DNA of 22,680 nucleotides from CAYGEY01 sp964349065. Its GTDB lineage: Bacteria; Patescibacteriota; Gracilibacteria; 1-14-2-50-48-13. The notes under the pieces were generated by a model. The model saw nothing but the letters and a program-made list of their open reading frames with translations, made no database searches and was not told the DNA's origin. The stretch is taken from positions 1 to 22,680 of the forward strand of contig CAYGEY010000015.1 in the NCBI GenBank assembly GCA_964349065.1. The letters are read 5' to 3'. The number at the start of each line of letters is the position of its first letter. The stretch's first letter is position 1. Shown one piece after another: positions 1 through 8,804 of the stretch. The translations under genes and the position numbers were made by a program.

Positions 1-730
<730 letters not shown>

Positions 731-855
731 CAAAATCTTTGTACACATTTCCCCCACATTTAGTTTAGGGGATGAAAATAGCTGCGCGGAACTTTCTCTA
801 CTACACTCTGGTATCAAATTGATGTGATCATCAAAAAAGGTACGATTCATATGCG

Positions 856-890
856 AAAAAAGCCACTAATATAAATTTAGTGGCTTTTTT
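856..890 (+). terminator. Rho-independent terminator after 16S rRNA
   Basis: Stem GCCACTAA (862-869) pairs perfectly with TTAGTGGC (877-884) around a 7-base loop. It is flanked by six A on the left and six T on the right, so it can also work in reverse. It lies between the 16S gene and tRNA-Ile, and so ends the rRNA transcript before the tRNA. Confidence 0.85.
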
Positions 891-891
891 C

Positions 892-919
892 TTGCTTATT
901 TTTGTTCCTTTGGTACATT
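892..919 (+). promoter_or_regulatory. predicted promoter of tRNA-Ile
   Basis: A -35-like TTGCTT (892-897), a 16-base spacer and an extended -10 TGG-TACATT (911-919) sit about 22 bases before the mature tRNA 5' end and just after the 16S terminator. This is inferred from consensus match and position only. Confidence 0.5.
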
Positions 920-940
920 TTACGCGTTACGTTTTTGTTT

Positions 941-1017
941 GGGTGTGTAGCTCAGTTGGTTAGAGCGCGACACTGATAATGTCGAGGTCCATGGTTCAAC
1001 TCCATGCACACCCACCA
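941..1017 (+). tRNA. tRNA-Ile(GAU)
   Basis: Complete cloverleaf with encoded CCA. The acceptor arm pairs GGGTGTG with CACACCC, the D stem GCTC with GAGC, the anticodon stem CGACA with TGTCG around loop CTGATAA (anticodon GAT), and the T arm is CATGG/TTCAACT/CCATG. The discriminator is A, followed by CCA at 1015-1017. In most bacteria this tRNA sits in the 16S-23S spacer. Here it follows a terminator and is not followed by 23S, so it looks like an independent unit. Confidence 0.96.
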
Positions 1018-1186
1018 TTCGACTCGCTGTGCTCGCTCATGGTGTACCACCGTTTTTCTTTATGCCTGTACATGGATTTATAAAGTTGTAATTTTAGCGA
1101 GGCGAATGTCCCGAGCGCCGAGCCACGAGTTTACGAGTGGTCGAGGTGTCGAGGGGCTGCATAAATTATTACAAAAGTATATGCAA

Positions 1187-1447
1187 ATGGAGTACTATGT
1201 TTACTTAGCAAGGTGTAGCGACAATTCACTTTACACAGGTTCTTGTAAAGATACCAAGGCTCGAGAATTAAAACACAATCAGGGTGATGGTGCACAATAT
1301 ACTAAAATGAGACGTCCGGTAAAAATAATTTATTTTGAAAAATTCAGTACTTTAGTTGAGGCAAGAAGGAGAGAAATTCAAATTAAGAAGTGGTCAAGAA
1401 TCAAAAAGGAAAATTTAGTGAAACATGGACATCCAACAAAGTTTTGA
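1187..1447 (+). CDS. small GIY-YIG nuclease domain protein (UPF0213/YhbQ-like)
   Basis: An 86-residue single-domain GIY-YIG protein, the usual size for the UPF0213/YhbQ group. The start MEYYVYLARC matches family N-termini; an in-frame ATG six bases upstream (1181) is an alternative. Seen in order: the YVY...LYTG first strands (GIY-YIG signature), a basic helix KARELKHNQG, and the metal-binding Glu region EARRREIQIKKWSR. GIY-YIG domains cut DNA with one divalent metal; the role of these stand-alone bacterial proteins is not settled. The frame is open further upstream into tRNA-Ile, but that part is low-complexity and unlikely to be translated. No Shine-Dalgarno. It ends with TGA. Confidence 0.85.
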   Translation: MEYYVYLARCSDNSLYTGSCKDTKARELKHNQGDGAQYTKMRRPVKIIYFEKFSTLVEARRREIQIKKWSRIKKENLVKHGHPTKF

Positions 1448-1498
1448 AGTAGTACTTTTTTCCAATTTGTAATTAGAGAGTTTTGAAAGTGGCTCCCC

Positions 1499-1516
1499 TG
1501 TTACGAATTCGTAACA
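1499..1516. promoter_or_regulatory. 18-bp perfect palindrome, candidate operator
   Basis: TGTTACGAATTCGTAACA equals its own reverse complement. It lies 17 bases upstream of a weak promoter-like pair, TTGAAA (1534-1539) and TACAGT (1556-1561), that precedes the small gene at 1590. There is no T-run, so it is more likely a protein-binding site than a terminator. Confidence 0.45.
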
Positions 1517-1589
1517 CAATCGAAAATTATTGCTTGAAAAGGTAAATACAAGGTTTACAGTTCTTTAAATATTTCTTAAGCAAATCACT

Positions 1590-1841
1590 ATGAAAACCAG
1601 AATTGATAGTTACGTAGAGGTTAATGGCGTTAAGTATCTTTATTCAACTGAGAAAGTAGATGATGAGGTGACTTTTTTTGAATGTAGGGTTGCAAGAATA
1701 TCACAAGAATTTGCCACTGAAGATATTTCAGCATTTTTGATTGATTTGCCTGATATTATTTTGGAGTCAATTGAATATGAAAAAGGGCGAAATCAATTTT
1801 TTGATATAGAAAGTGGTAGCTACCAAAATATAAATACATAA
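1590..1841 (+). CDS. hypothetical protein, 83 aa
   Basis: I do not recognise a family. The protein is acidic, has no signal peptide or membrane segment, begins MKTRIDSYVEVNGVKYLY and looks like a small alpha/beta fold. Support for it being real: an open frame in an otherwise gene-free stretch, a promoter-like pair TTGAAA/TACAGT 28 bases before the ATG, and a perfect 18-bp palindrome upstream. There is no Shine-Dalgarno, as for its neighbours. The last codons overlap the first copy of a direct repeat (GCTACCAAAAT). It converges with the redox gene downstream. Confidence 0.55.
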   Translation: MKTRIDSYVEVNGVKYLYSTEKVDDEVTFFECRVARISQEFATEDISAFLIDLPDIILESIEYEKGRNQFFDIESGSYQNINT

Positions 1842-1859
1842 AATAGTTGCTACCAAAAT
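1814..1859. repeat. direct repeat GCTACCAAAAT, two copies 30 bp apart
   Basis: Identical 11-mers at 1819-1829 and 1849-1859, with the first copy part of a 12-bp palindrome TGGTAGCTACCA (1814-1825). They straddle the stop codon of the 83-residue gene. Function unknown; chance or slippage is possible. Confidence 0.4.
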
Positions 1860-1930
1860 TTTTACTAAGTATACTTAATACCGTATCAATTTGTATCGGA
1901 GATATAAACAAATAGTTATTAGGTATTGTA

Positions 1931-3604
1931 TCACCCAAACGTAAACGCATACGCCTCCAGCCCCTTCCCTGTAAGCTCAATCTCAATAGTGTGAAAACTA
2001 TTGGCATCATATTCCTTCAAAAGTTTATACAGTTTTGGCTCAGAAATCTGCACCACATCCCCCACACGCTTTCCATCCACTTTCACTGTCGCTATTCCTT
2101 TTCCACCTAATACAAGATTTACTGAAGGTGCTTTAAATCGCATCACAATTTTACCACTCTCTCCATCAAGCACGATTTTCTCATCACCTACATTCCACTT
2201 TCCCTCTAAATAGAGATTGTTTTCACGAAATGTTGAAGGTAAAGAAAAATCTTTCATTCCTGGTCCATAATTCTCATTACCATTACTATCTGCTCGACTA
2301 TATCCTAAGTATGTCTCGCCTGTGCCAATGCTTGCAAAATCAACATCCATACCTGCACTAAATGTCTTAGGCATTTCCACGCTAGGATTGATCTCACCCA
2401 ACAGCGCTTGAATGGCTTTCTCCGTCACATCATACTCCCCCTCCCCGAAATGTGTGTAACGGACATTCCCGTTCATATCAATCAAATACTTAGCCGGCCA
2501 GTAATGATTCTCGAAGTTATTCCAAGTAGCATACTCGTTGTCCATCGCGATCGGATATAAAAGCCCAAAGTCAGAAATAGATTTTTGCACATTCTCCGGA
2601 AGTTTTTCAAATGCAAATTCTGGGGTATGTACCCCTATAATAACAAGTCCCTTATCTGCATATTTCTTATGAAGATCTTTTACATAGGGTAGAGTTCGGA
2701 TGCAGTTGATACAGCTAAACGTCCAGAAATCAACAAGAACTACCTTTCCTTTAAGATCAGAAATGGTCAGTGATTTGGAGTTAAACCATGAAGACAAACC
2801 AGTTAGTTCAGGAGCAGGATAGTTGAGGGTGAATGGAAAAGTTGAAGTAAATGTGGTTCCACTTCCACTCTGCATTTTTGGGACATCCATATTGTTTATC
2901 AGATTCATTTCAACTCCGGCATTGAAGTTAAAACCATGTTCTATCAAATATAATTCCACTTGCTTTTCATACCCTGTTACAATCACAAGCCCGACTACAA
3001 CTAATATTCCACCGAGAATTTTTTTGAAAAGTCCATTCGGATTGGAGAGCCACCTGAGCTTTTGGACAACGACTCTTCCAAGAAAAACAACAAACAAAAG
3101 CGGAATGGCGAGACCCACAACATACACAAATAAATTCAGAATTCCAATAGATAAATTTTGTGGCAAAACTGTTGCCAGAAGTAATGCGTAGGTTGGAGAG
3201 CAACTGGAAAATACCGGTCCCAAAGCAGCACCGAGGAGTATGTCCCCCATGATTCCCTTTTGACCCTCCGCCTTGACCATGAGCTTGTCAGAGCTATCTA
3301 AATGCAAAAAGAAAGCGACCTTTTGCCACGTATTTGGAAAAAGATAGGTGAGCCCGAAGAAAAGAATGAGTCCCCCGGAAACGCTTGTCCAGATTTCAAA
3401 TGGGATGTGAATAAATACAGATGAGACTTTTAATACGAGAGTGAAGAGAAAAATCGAGAGACAGAGCGAGATGATAATAGTGAGTGGCTTTCTAAACGAT
3501 TTTCCAACAAGCCCCCCACCAAGGATGACTGGAAGGATTGGTAGGACGCACGGCGCAAGAACAGTGAGGATCCCTGCGAGGAATGAGACGAGGAGGAAGT
3601 TCAT
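1931..3604 (-). CDS. dipZ: DipZ-type protein: CcdA membrane domain + thioredoxin-like domain + C-terminal CBM-like domain
   Basis: A 557-residue membrane thiol-disulfide transporter. Residues 1-210 form a CcdA/DsbD-like multi-helix domain with its two redox cysteines visible: APCVLP (C19) and SSCSPT (C135). This domain carries electrons from cytoplasmic thioredoxin across the membrane. Residues about 260-405 are an extracytoplasmic redoxin domain with motif FWTFSCINC (CxxC 298-301), close to the mycobacterial DipZ signature. Residues about 415-557 match the DipZ C-terminal beta-sandwich, a carbohydrate-binding-module-like fold. I chose the start MNFLLVSF because it matches family N-termini; the frame is open 50 residues further upstream without a better start. 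In its leader is a 6-bp inverted repeat AGGAGT/ACTCCT (3630-3643). Likely role: keeping surface proteins or a peroxidase partner reduced. It ends with TGA, three codons before a TAA. Confidence 0.9.
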   Translation of the reverse strand: MNFLLVSFLAGILTVLAPCVLPILPVILGGGLVGKSFRKPLTIIISLCLSIFLFTLVLKVSSVFIHIPFEIWTSVSGGLILFFGLTYLFPNTWQKVAFFLHLDSSDKLMVKAEGQKGIMGDILLGAALGPVFSSCSPTYALLLATVLPQNLSIGILNLFVYVVGLAIPLLFVVFLGRVVVQKLRWLSNPNGLFKKILGGILVVVGLVIVTGYEKQVELYLIEHGFNFNAGVEMNLINNMDVPKMQSGSGTTFTSTFPFTLNYPAPELTGLSSWFNSKSLTISDLKGKVVLVDFWTFSCINCIRTLPYVKDLHKKYADKGLVIIGVHTPEFAFEKLPENVQKSISDFGLLYPIAMDNEYATWNNFENHYWPAKYLIDMNGNVRYTHFGEGEYDVTEKAIQALLGEINPSVEMPKTFSAGMDVDFASIGTGETYLGYSRADSNGNENYGPGMKDFSLPSTFRENNLYLEGKWNVGDEKIVLDGESGKIVMRFKAPSVNLVLGGKGIATVKVDGKRVGDVVQISEPKLYKLLKEYDANSFHTIEIELTGKGLEAYAFTFG

Positions 3605-3662
3605 GTAAGGGAATAAATGTGATATTGTGAGGAGTGTACTCCTTTCAGAAAATTTGAATATA

Positions 3663-3690
3663 TTTACAAGCTCAATATACATGATATAGA
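3663..3690 (+). promoter_or_regulatory. predicted promoter for the gene at 3722
   Basis: TTTACA (3663-3668), a 16-base spacer and TATAGA (3685-3690). Transcription would begin near 3697, leaving a short leader of about 25 bases without a Shine-Dalgarno. The region is very AT-rich, so a chance match is possible. Confidence 0.4.
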
Positions 3691-3721
3691 TATATGGAAA
3701 TCTTATGAAGTAATAAAATAT

Positions 3722-4741
3722 ATGCGAAAAGATGTACAACACAGCAGAAATCAACTGAATGCTTTGTTAGCGCAAAAAGCTCAAGAACAACAAATACAAG
3801 GTACATCAATGGGTGAGTCCTTAGAGGATTTTGTACAGCGGGTGAAGGTTCTTATTGATAGTAAAAAACCACAAACACAGGCAATAGAACAGCCCGCAAT
3901 ATCAATACCTCAAGAATTTACAAGTAACATCATTATCCCAACAAGGAAGTTTAATCATCGAATATTGCAGTTACAGGAGCAAGGAATAGTTATTTATCAT
4001 TCAACTGAAGATATTAAGCGTACCTTTGCAGAAAAATCCAGAAATCAAATGGTATTGAATGAGACTGACATGGAGCGCATGAAATATCTTAATCCAGAGG
4101 AAATTTCTGAGGAAATGGAACAAGAACTTGTGTTGCTTCGAAATAATACCGAGGGACAATTGCCCTCTATTTTGATGCCATTGCCAAAAGTGGTGAATGT
4201 CAATGGTCCCAAAATAATTGATTTTTCAATGCAGAATCTAGCAAATAACTGGGAAACTCTCTTTGTACAGAATAATCCAGAATTGTGGGGGTTACAAATA
4301 AATGCCCCAGAGGTAATACTTAAAGCAACATGTAGTCATACATTAAAAGCATACTCCGCAGGAAATATCATTGATACGAAAAATAGAAAGTTTAAACATA
4401 AGAACGATACTGATGAAAATAGATTGTATAATGCCAGACTAGCCTTACATCATGAAGATGAAAATAAAAGGAAAGATCAGTGTACTATTGTTGAGGAACG
4501 AATCGGTAAAAACTGTAAAAGTTTGCCTGATAGATTTCTAGCTGAAGTAATTCATCACCTCATTACCGGTGAACGTTTGGTGAAATATCCTGATTGGATG
4601 AGGGTTCGCAATCTGACAAATGATGGAGATTTTCTTGAAATGGGAAGTCTTGGTTTTAGGCTACGGCTTGATAATTTCAGCGGAGGTGTGAGTAATAACA
4701 ATTTTGGGATGGGGGCGACGAAGAGATTTCCGAAGTTGTAG
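3722..4741 (+). CDS. hypothetical protein, 339 aa
   Basis: I do not recognise a family. It is soluble and highly charged, with no signal peptide or membrane segment. Residues 1-50 are Gln- and charge-rich and could form a coiled coil; residues 50-70 are a Pro/Gln-rich linker. A longer mixed region follows with several Trp-containing stretches (NNWETLF, NPELWGL, YPDWMRVRNL). The C-terminus is Gly/Asn-rich. It is divergent from dipZ with 117 bases between the starts and lies 66 bases before glyA, so it may be transcribed alone. Its length, its predicted promoter and the absence of a competing frame argue that it is real. A lineage-specific protein is the simplest reading. Confidence 0.75.
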   Translation: MRKDVQHSRNQLNALLAQKAQEQQIQGTSMGESLEDFVQRVKVLIDSKKPQTQAIEQPAISIPQEFTSNIIIPTRKFNHRILQLQEQGIVIYHSTEDIKRTFAEKSRNQMVLNETDMERMKYLNPEEISEEMEQELVLLRNNTEGQLPSILMPLPKVVNVNGPKIIDFSMQNLANNWETLFVQNNPELWGLQINAPEVILKATCSHTLKAYSAGNIIDTKNRKFKHKNDTDENRLYNARLALHHEDENKRKDQCTIVEERIGKNCKSLPDRFLAEVIHHLITGERLVKYPDWMRVRNLTNDGDFLEMGSLGFRLRLDNFSGGVSNNNFGMGATKRFPKL

Positions 4742-4753
4742 GGGGAAACACAC

Positions 4754-4781
4754 TTGCCCTTCCCTCACTCCCTGCTAAAAT
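4754..4781 (+). promoter_or_regulatory. predicted promoter of glyA
   Basis: TTGCCC (4754-4759), a 16-base spacer ending in TGC, and TAAAAT (4776-4781), giving an extended -10 element. Transcription from about 4788 would leave a 20-base leader with no Shine-Dalgarno. It would also serve the glycosyltransferase gene that follows glyA. Confidence 0.55.
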
Positions 4782-4807
4782 ACCCATGTTACATTTAACT
4801 CTCTTAC

Positions 4808-6064
4808 ATGAGTATTTTCACAAACGACATTGCCACAACTGATCCCGAGATTGCAGGGCTCCTTCAAAAGGAACTCGAGCGTGTTACAACAACATTGCAA
4901 CTCATCCCCTCGGAGAATTTTGCGAGTCGTGCGGTGCAAAATGCCACCGGCTCCATCGCTGCGAATAAATATGCGGAAGGATACCCGAATGCGCGGTACT
5001 ACGAAGGAAATGAATTTATCGATCAAATAGAAATATTGGCCCAAGAACGAGTAAAAAAACTCTTCAATGCAGAGTACGCGAATGTCCAACCCCTCTCCGG
5101 AGGTCCGGCCAACATGTGTGTTTTCGCTGCTATCCTCAAAGATGGAGACAAAGTCCTCTCCATGGATCTCGCTCAGGGTGGCCACTTAACCCACGGAGCT
5201 AAAGTAAATTTCTCCGGACGAAAATATGATTTCCACCACTACCCCGTTGACCCCGAGACACACCGAATCAACTACGAAGTCGTCCGAGCAAAAGCGAAAG
5301 AAGTCATGCCCAAACTCATCATCGCAGGAGCAAGTTGCTACCCAAGGGAAATAAATTTTGATATTTTCCGAGAAATCGCTGATGAAGTCGGGGCGATTTT
5401 CATGGCGGATGTTTCTCATATTGCAGGTCTCATTGCCGCCGGCGTGCATCCAAAAGTGTTTCCATATGCAGATATCGTCACAACCACAACACACAAAACC
5501 CTCCGCGGTCCTCGCGGTGCAGTCATCATGGCTCGTAAAGAATTTGGTCCAAAAATAGACAAAGCTGTTTTTCCTAATATTCAAGCCGGTCCGCACATGA
5601 ATGCAATTTGCGCAAAGGCGGTTGCTTTTCACGAAGCCCTTTCCCCTGCATTTGTGGATTATTCCAAACAAGTGGTGGAGAATGCAGTGACCCTTGCGGA
5701 GGCCCTCATGGGATTTGGTTGGAAACTCACTACAGACGGAACAGACAATCATCTTATGTTGATTGATCTCAGTAAAAACAACTTTGACGGAGCAGTTGCC
5801 TCCAGGGCACTTGCAGATGCAGGAATTGTAACCAATAAAAATATGGTTCCGTATGATAAGCGAACACCTCAGTCACCATCGGGCGTGCGTCTTGGTTCTC
5901 CGGCGATGACCTCAAGGGGGTTTGTTACAAAAGATATGACTCAAGTGGCAAACTGGATCAACAATATACTTACAAATATATCTGACCAGAAAACGATTAG
6001 TACTGTCCGCTCAGAGATCGCTGAATATGTGAAGGACCTCCCAATCTATCCTTCATATTGTTAA
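4808..6064 (+). CDS. glyA: serine hydroxymethyltransferase
   Basis: 418 residues, full family length. PLP enzyme that interconverts serine and glycine while charging tetrahydrofolate with a one-carbon unit; cytoplasmic. Visible landmarks: LIPSENFAS (33-40), KYAEGYPNARYYEGNEF (54-70), the substrate/cofactor loop ADVSHIAGLI (200-209), and TTTTHKTLRGPRG with the PLP-binding Lys at 230. The C-terminal domain has the folate-site-region motif SPSGVRLGSPAMTSRG (374-389). The usual HH(I/V)IAAKAVA segment reads HMNAICAKAVAF here. A promoter lies 27 bases upstream, and only one base separates its stop from the next gene, so the two are probably cotranscribed, although no functional link between them is obvious. 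Confidence 0.98.
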   Translation: MSIFTNDIATTDPEIAGLLQKELERVTTTLQLIPSENFASRAVQNATGSIAANKYAEGYPNARYYEGNEFIDQIEILAQERVKKLFNAEYANVQPLSGGPANMCVFAAILKDGDKVLSMDLAQGGHLTHGAKVNFSGRKYDFHHYPVDPETHRINYEVVRAKAKEVMPKLIIAGASCYPREINFDIFREIADEVGAIFMADVSHIAGLIAAGVHPKVFPYADIVTTTTHKTLRGPRGAVIMARKEFGPKIDKAVFPNIQAGPHMNAICAKAVAFHEALSPAFVDYSKQVVENAVTLAEALMGFGWKLTTDGTDNHLMLIDLSKNNFDGAVASRALADAGIVTNKNMVPYDKRTPQSPSGVRLGSPAMTSRGFVTKDMTQVANWINNILTNISDQKTISTVRSEIAEYVKDLPIYPSYC

Positions 6065-6065
6065 C

Positions 6066-8333
6066 ATGGATTTTCTCCTGCCCTGGATTCAGTTTCTCCT
6101 CCTCACCTTTTTTGTTTCCGGAAGTGCTTTTTTTATTTCTCTCAAAATATTAAAATTTTCCGTAACTTCTTGGATCAAATTTTTATTGGTTTTTACAACA
6201 ATTTTCTACTCACTCATCATTGTTTCCGAAACGCTACTTGGTATGCTCGGAATACTTTTCTTTCATGTCCTCTTCGTCTTTCATCTCGCCCTTTTCGCCA
6301 TTCTCACGTTTTACTTTGGGAAAAAGGTTTGGACGTCATGGAAAGATATAGCAGATACAGATTCGTATATTCGCATCGATTGGTTAGCTATTTCGGCTAT
6401 ATTCGCACCAATTGTTCTTGTAGCCTTTACACGATTTTTTAATGCGACGCTTCAGATACCTGTTGAGTACGACAACCTTGCTTACCACCTTCCATTTATG
6501 GCGGAATGGTTCCAGACTGGCTCTCTTTGGCATATTTATTACAGTGCATACGCAGGCCCTCTTGGGTACTACCCGAGCAACTTTGGTTTGATTGATCTTT
6601 TTGCAGTTCTCCCTTTTGGCAATGATCTGTTTGTAAACCTTACCAATCTCCCGGTTTTTCTAGTTTTCCCATTTGCCTTCTATGGCCTCCTACGCAATTT
6701 CCTGGTCACACACAAACCGGCGATTGTGATGACCGCCCTCTTTTTTGTAATGCCAGTGACACTGAGACAACTCGGAACGCCGCTTGTAGACTTATTTTTC
6801 TGCCTTACCTTCATTCTCTCCGGCTACTTCCTGTTAGAATATCGTAAAACAAAAAACATCGAAGACATTATTTTGATGGGTCTCTCCCTCGGGCTTTTCA
6901 TGGGTACAAAATATCTTGGTATTGTCTATGGTATGCCACTCATCGGCATAGCGGCACTCTATATTATGGTTCGTTCTCTCTCTTTTAAAAAGCAAAAAGT
7001 ACAAGAAATAGTTATTTCATTTTTCTCACAGATTTGGAGTAATATCAAAAAATACAGTCTCCATTTCCTTGTGTTTCTTGCGGCAATAGCAATGACCGGC
7101 TCATTCTGGTATATCCGTAATTTTGTAAATAGTGGCAACCCGATTTTCCCGACAGAGGTAAAAGCATTCGGTATGACTATTTTACCTGGCTATAATGGGA
7201 TTACCGACAACCTGGTCGCAACCTCACTTGCACAAAATATCCCGTCTGAGCGATCTTTTCAGTATTTTTATGAAGGTCTGTTTCAGATGGTGGGAAGCCC
7301 GCTTTTTCTCATGATCATCGGTCTCATTGGACTTGTATTCACCGTTGTTATTTTGCTTGGCATTGCTCTCTCGACGCATAAAAAAGAAGAAAGGACAGAT
7401 ACGCTTGCTCAGGTCTACCTCTACATTATTTTACTTGTTTGTATCGCGATCTACGCCATCGGGTATTGGATTTCGCCATATTCTTTCAAGGATCTGATTC
7501 CAAATGTTCGCTATGCTTTTATGGCTATTCTCTTGGGTCTTTTAGCTCTGGGGATTACGGTAACCCGTTTTAAACTCCTCCAACCTTTGTTTTATGTTTC
7601 GAGTTTCATAGGGATTGCATACAACTTCGTGTATTTGGTACTCTTTCCTTCCCAATCTATTTTGACCAATGAAAAAGTCGTTTTGGACTTCCCTCAGATG
7701 AATGAATACCTCCATTTTGCCTTCCTTTTCGCCATTATTATTTACGGGGTCTTGCTGATCTTTTATCTCATCAGATACATTCATGAATCCAAATGGATGC
7801 CGGTGATAGCGGGGACGCTTGTTGTCTCTATAAGCTTTCTTGGCTATTTTTATTTTAATGAAACCCGGGCATATCGCGAATTACTGCGTGAAGATCTGTA
7901 CACCACATGGTACAGTAAAAATGCTGAATGGATTGGAGTGTTAAAAGCTGCCGAGTGGCTTAATAAGAATGATCATGCCGCAAATGTGGCGTATACTGGC
8001 TTTAATATGCATTACCCACTCTTTGGCCGCAATCTTGAGCGGCATGTGGAGTATGTGAATATCAATGCGTGCTTACCTTGCAGATATATCGATTATCGAA
8101 ATGAGAAAGATTCGATTCGAACTAATCCTGATTATAATGCCTGGCGCAAAAATTTGAAATTACTTCAGATGAAGTATATTTTGGTGGAGGCGATTTTGGA
8201 TCCTGCAAAGAAGAATTATGAATATGATTGGATCAAGAAAAACGCGAAGTCGTTTCAGAAAATGACAGGAGATACTTTTAAGTTCAATAATGGGGTGAAT
8301 GTGGAGATAACGCTGTATAAGATATTAGATTAG
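6066..8333 (+). CDS. multi-pass membrane glycosyltransferase, GT-C fold (GT39/ArnT-like)
   Basis: 755 residues with about a dozen predicted membrane helices across residues 5-620 and a soluble C-terminal part of about 140 residues. The first large outer loop carries VEYDNLAYHLPFM, an E134-x-D136 pair placed as the acidic catalytic motif in GT-C enzymes that use polyprenyl-phosphate sugars. This pattern and length fit the broad dolichyl-phosphate-mannose-protein-mannosyltransferase-like group; the sugar and acceptor cannot be told from sequence. The C-terminal domain holds two close cysteines (NACLPCRYIDY). Likely role: glycosylation of cell-surface protein or glycan on the outer face of the membrane. 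It starts one base after glyA, and its stop lies inside the convergent alkyltransferase gene (9-base overlap). Confidence 0.8.
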   Translation: MDFLLPWIQFLLLTFFVSGSAFFISLKILKFSVTSWIKFLLVFTTIFYSLIIVSETLLGMLGILFFHVLFVFHLALFAILTFYFGKKVWTSWKDIADTDSYIRIDWLAISAIFAPIVLVAFTRFFNATLQIPVEYDNLAYHLPFMAEWFQTGSLWHIYYSAYAGPLGYYPSNFGLIDLFAVLPFGNDLFVNLTNLPVFLVFPFAFYGLLRNFLVTHKPAIVMTALFFVMPVTLRQLGTPLVDLFFCLTFILSGYFLLEYRKTKNIEDIILMGLSLGLFMGTKYLGIVYGMPLIGIAALYIMVRSLSFKKQKVQEIVISFFSQIWSNIKKYSLHFLVFLAAIAMTGSFWYIRNFVNSGNPIFPTEVKAFGMTILPGYNGITDNLVATSLAQNIPSERSFQYFYEGLFQMVGSPLFLMIIGLIGLVFTVVILLGIALSTHKKEERTDTLAQVYLYIILLVCIAIYAIGYWISPYSFKDLIPNVRYAFMAILLGLLALGITVTRFKLLQPLFYVSSFIGIAYNFVYLVLFPSQSILTNEKVVLDFPQMNEYLHFAFLFAIIIYGVLLIFYLIRYIHESKWMPVIAGTLVVSISFLGYFYFNETRAYRELLREDLYTTWYSKNAEWIGVLKAAEWLNKNDHAANVAYTGFNMHYPLFGRNLERHVEYVNINACLPCRYIDYRNEKDSIRTNPDYNAWRKNLKLLQMKYILVEAILDPAKKNYEYDWIKKNAKSFQKMTGDTFKFNNGVNVEITLYKILD

Positions 8334-8765
8334 TTTCTCTACCTCCAACAAAAATTCCTTCCACTTCCCTCCCCATCGATAACAAAGTTTGTTCTTCCCT
8401 CCGACTACCCGGTGACACGGCACAAATAATGCATGGTTGTTTTTTGCCATGGCTGTCCCAACTGCTCGTGCATAATTGGGAGCAACTATTTCTCCATAAC
8501 TTCTAGTTTCACCACTCGGAATATTGCGCACTAATGAATACACATCTTTTTGAAAGTTGCTCAACTTTCCAAGTAGTTTCACATCCGGCAATTCCTTTCC
8601 CTCCTCAAAATATTCCCTCAAGATACCCAAAATACCTTTCCCAAAATCATTACTAGCCATAAGCCCAAACGACGCCTCATCCTCAAAAAAACTCTCTACC
8701 ACTCCATCATCATTATAGATAAATGAAAAATATCCCGGTCCCGCTTTGATGCTTGTGCTGTACAT
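8325..8765 (-). CDS. ogt: methylated-DNA--protein-cysteine S-methyltransferase
   Basis: 146 residues. Suicide repair protein that moves alkyl groups from O6-alkylguanine to its own cysteine. The C-terminal DNA-binding/active domain is complete: FQKDVYSLVRNIPSGETRSYGEIV (about 71-94), the recognition helix NYARAVGTAMAKNN with the base-flipping Arg at 100, and FVPCHRVVGG with acceptor Cys117. The N-terminal domain is short, as in the Ogt/MGMT type, and lacks the Ada regulatory domain. The gene is divergent from pbpC with only 39 bases between the starts, so the two share a control region. Its 3' end overlaps the convergent glycosyltransferase by 9 bases. Confidence 0.95.
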   Translation of the reverse strand: MYSTSIKAGPGYFSFIYNDDGVVESFFEDEASFGLMASNDFGKGILGILREYFEEGKELPDVKLLGKLSNFQKDVYSLVRNIPSGETRSYGEIVAPNYARAVGTAMAKNNHALFVPCHRVVGGKNKLCYRWGGKWKEFLLEVEKLI

Positions 8766-8804
8766 AAATGAAAGTATACTACTTAAGAAATCTCATTATA
8801 AAAT

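Noticed and set aside
992..1050. Possible duplication of the tRNA-Ile 3' end (CATGGT at about 1038 after CATGGTT in the T arm), as an attachment site
   Set aside because: Identity beyond six bases is too low to support an att-site duplication.
1004..1186. N-terminal extension of the GIY-YIG frame starting inside tRNA-Ile
   Set aside because: It overlaps the tRNA, is rich in His/Cys/Arg without domain features, and the family starts at MEYYVYL.
4775..5752. Long minus-strand frames opposite glyA
   Set aside because: Antisense shadows of a clearly coding gene; no domain features.
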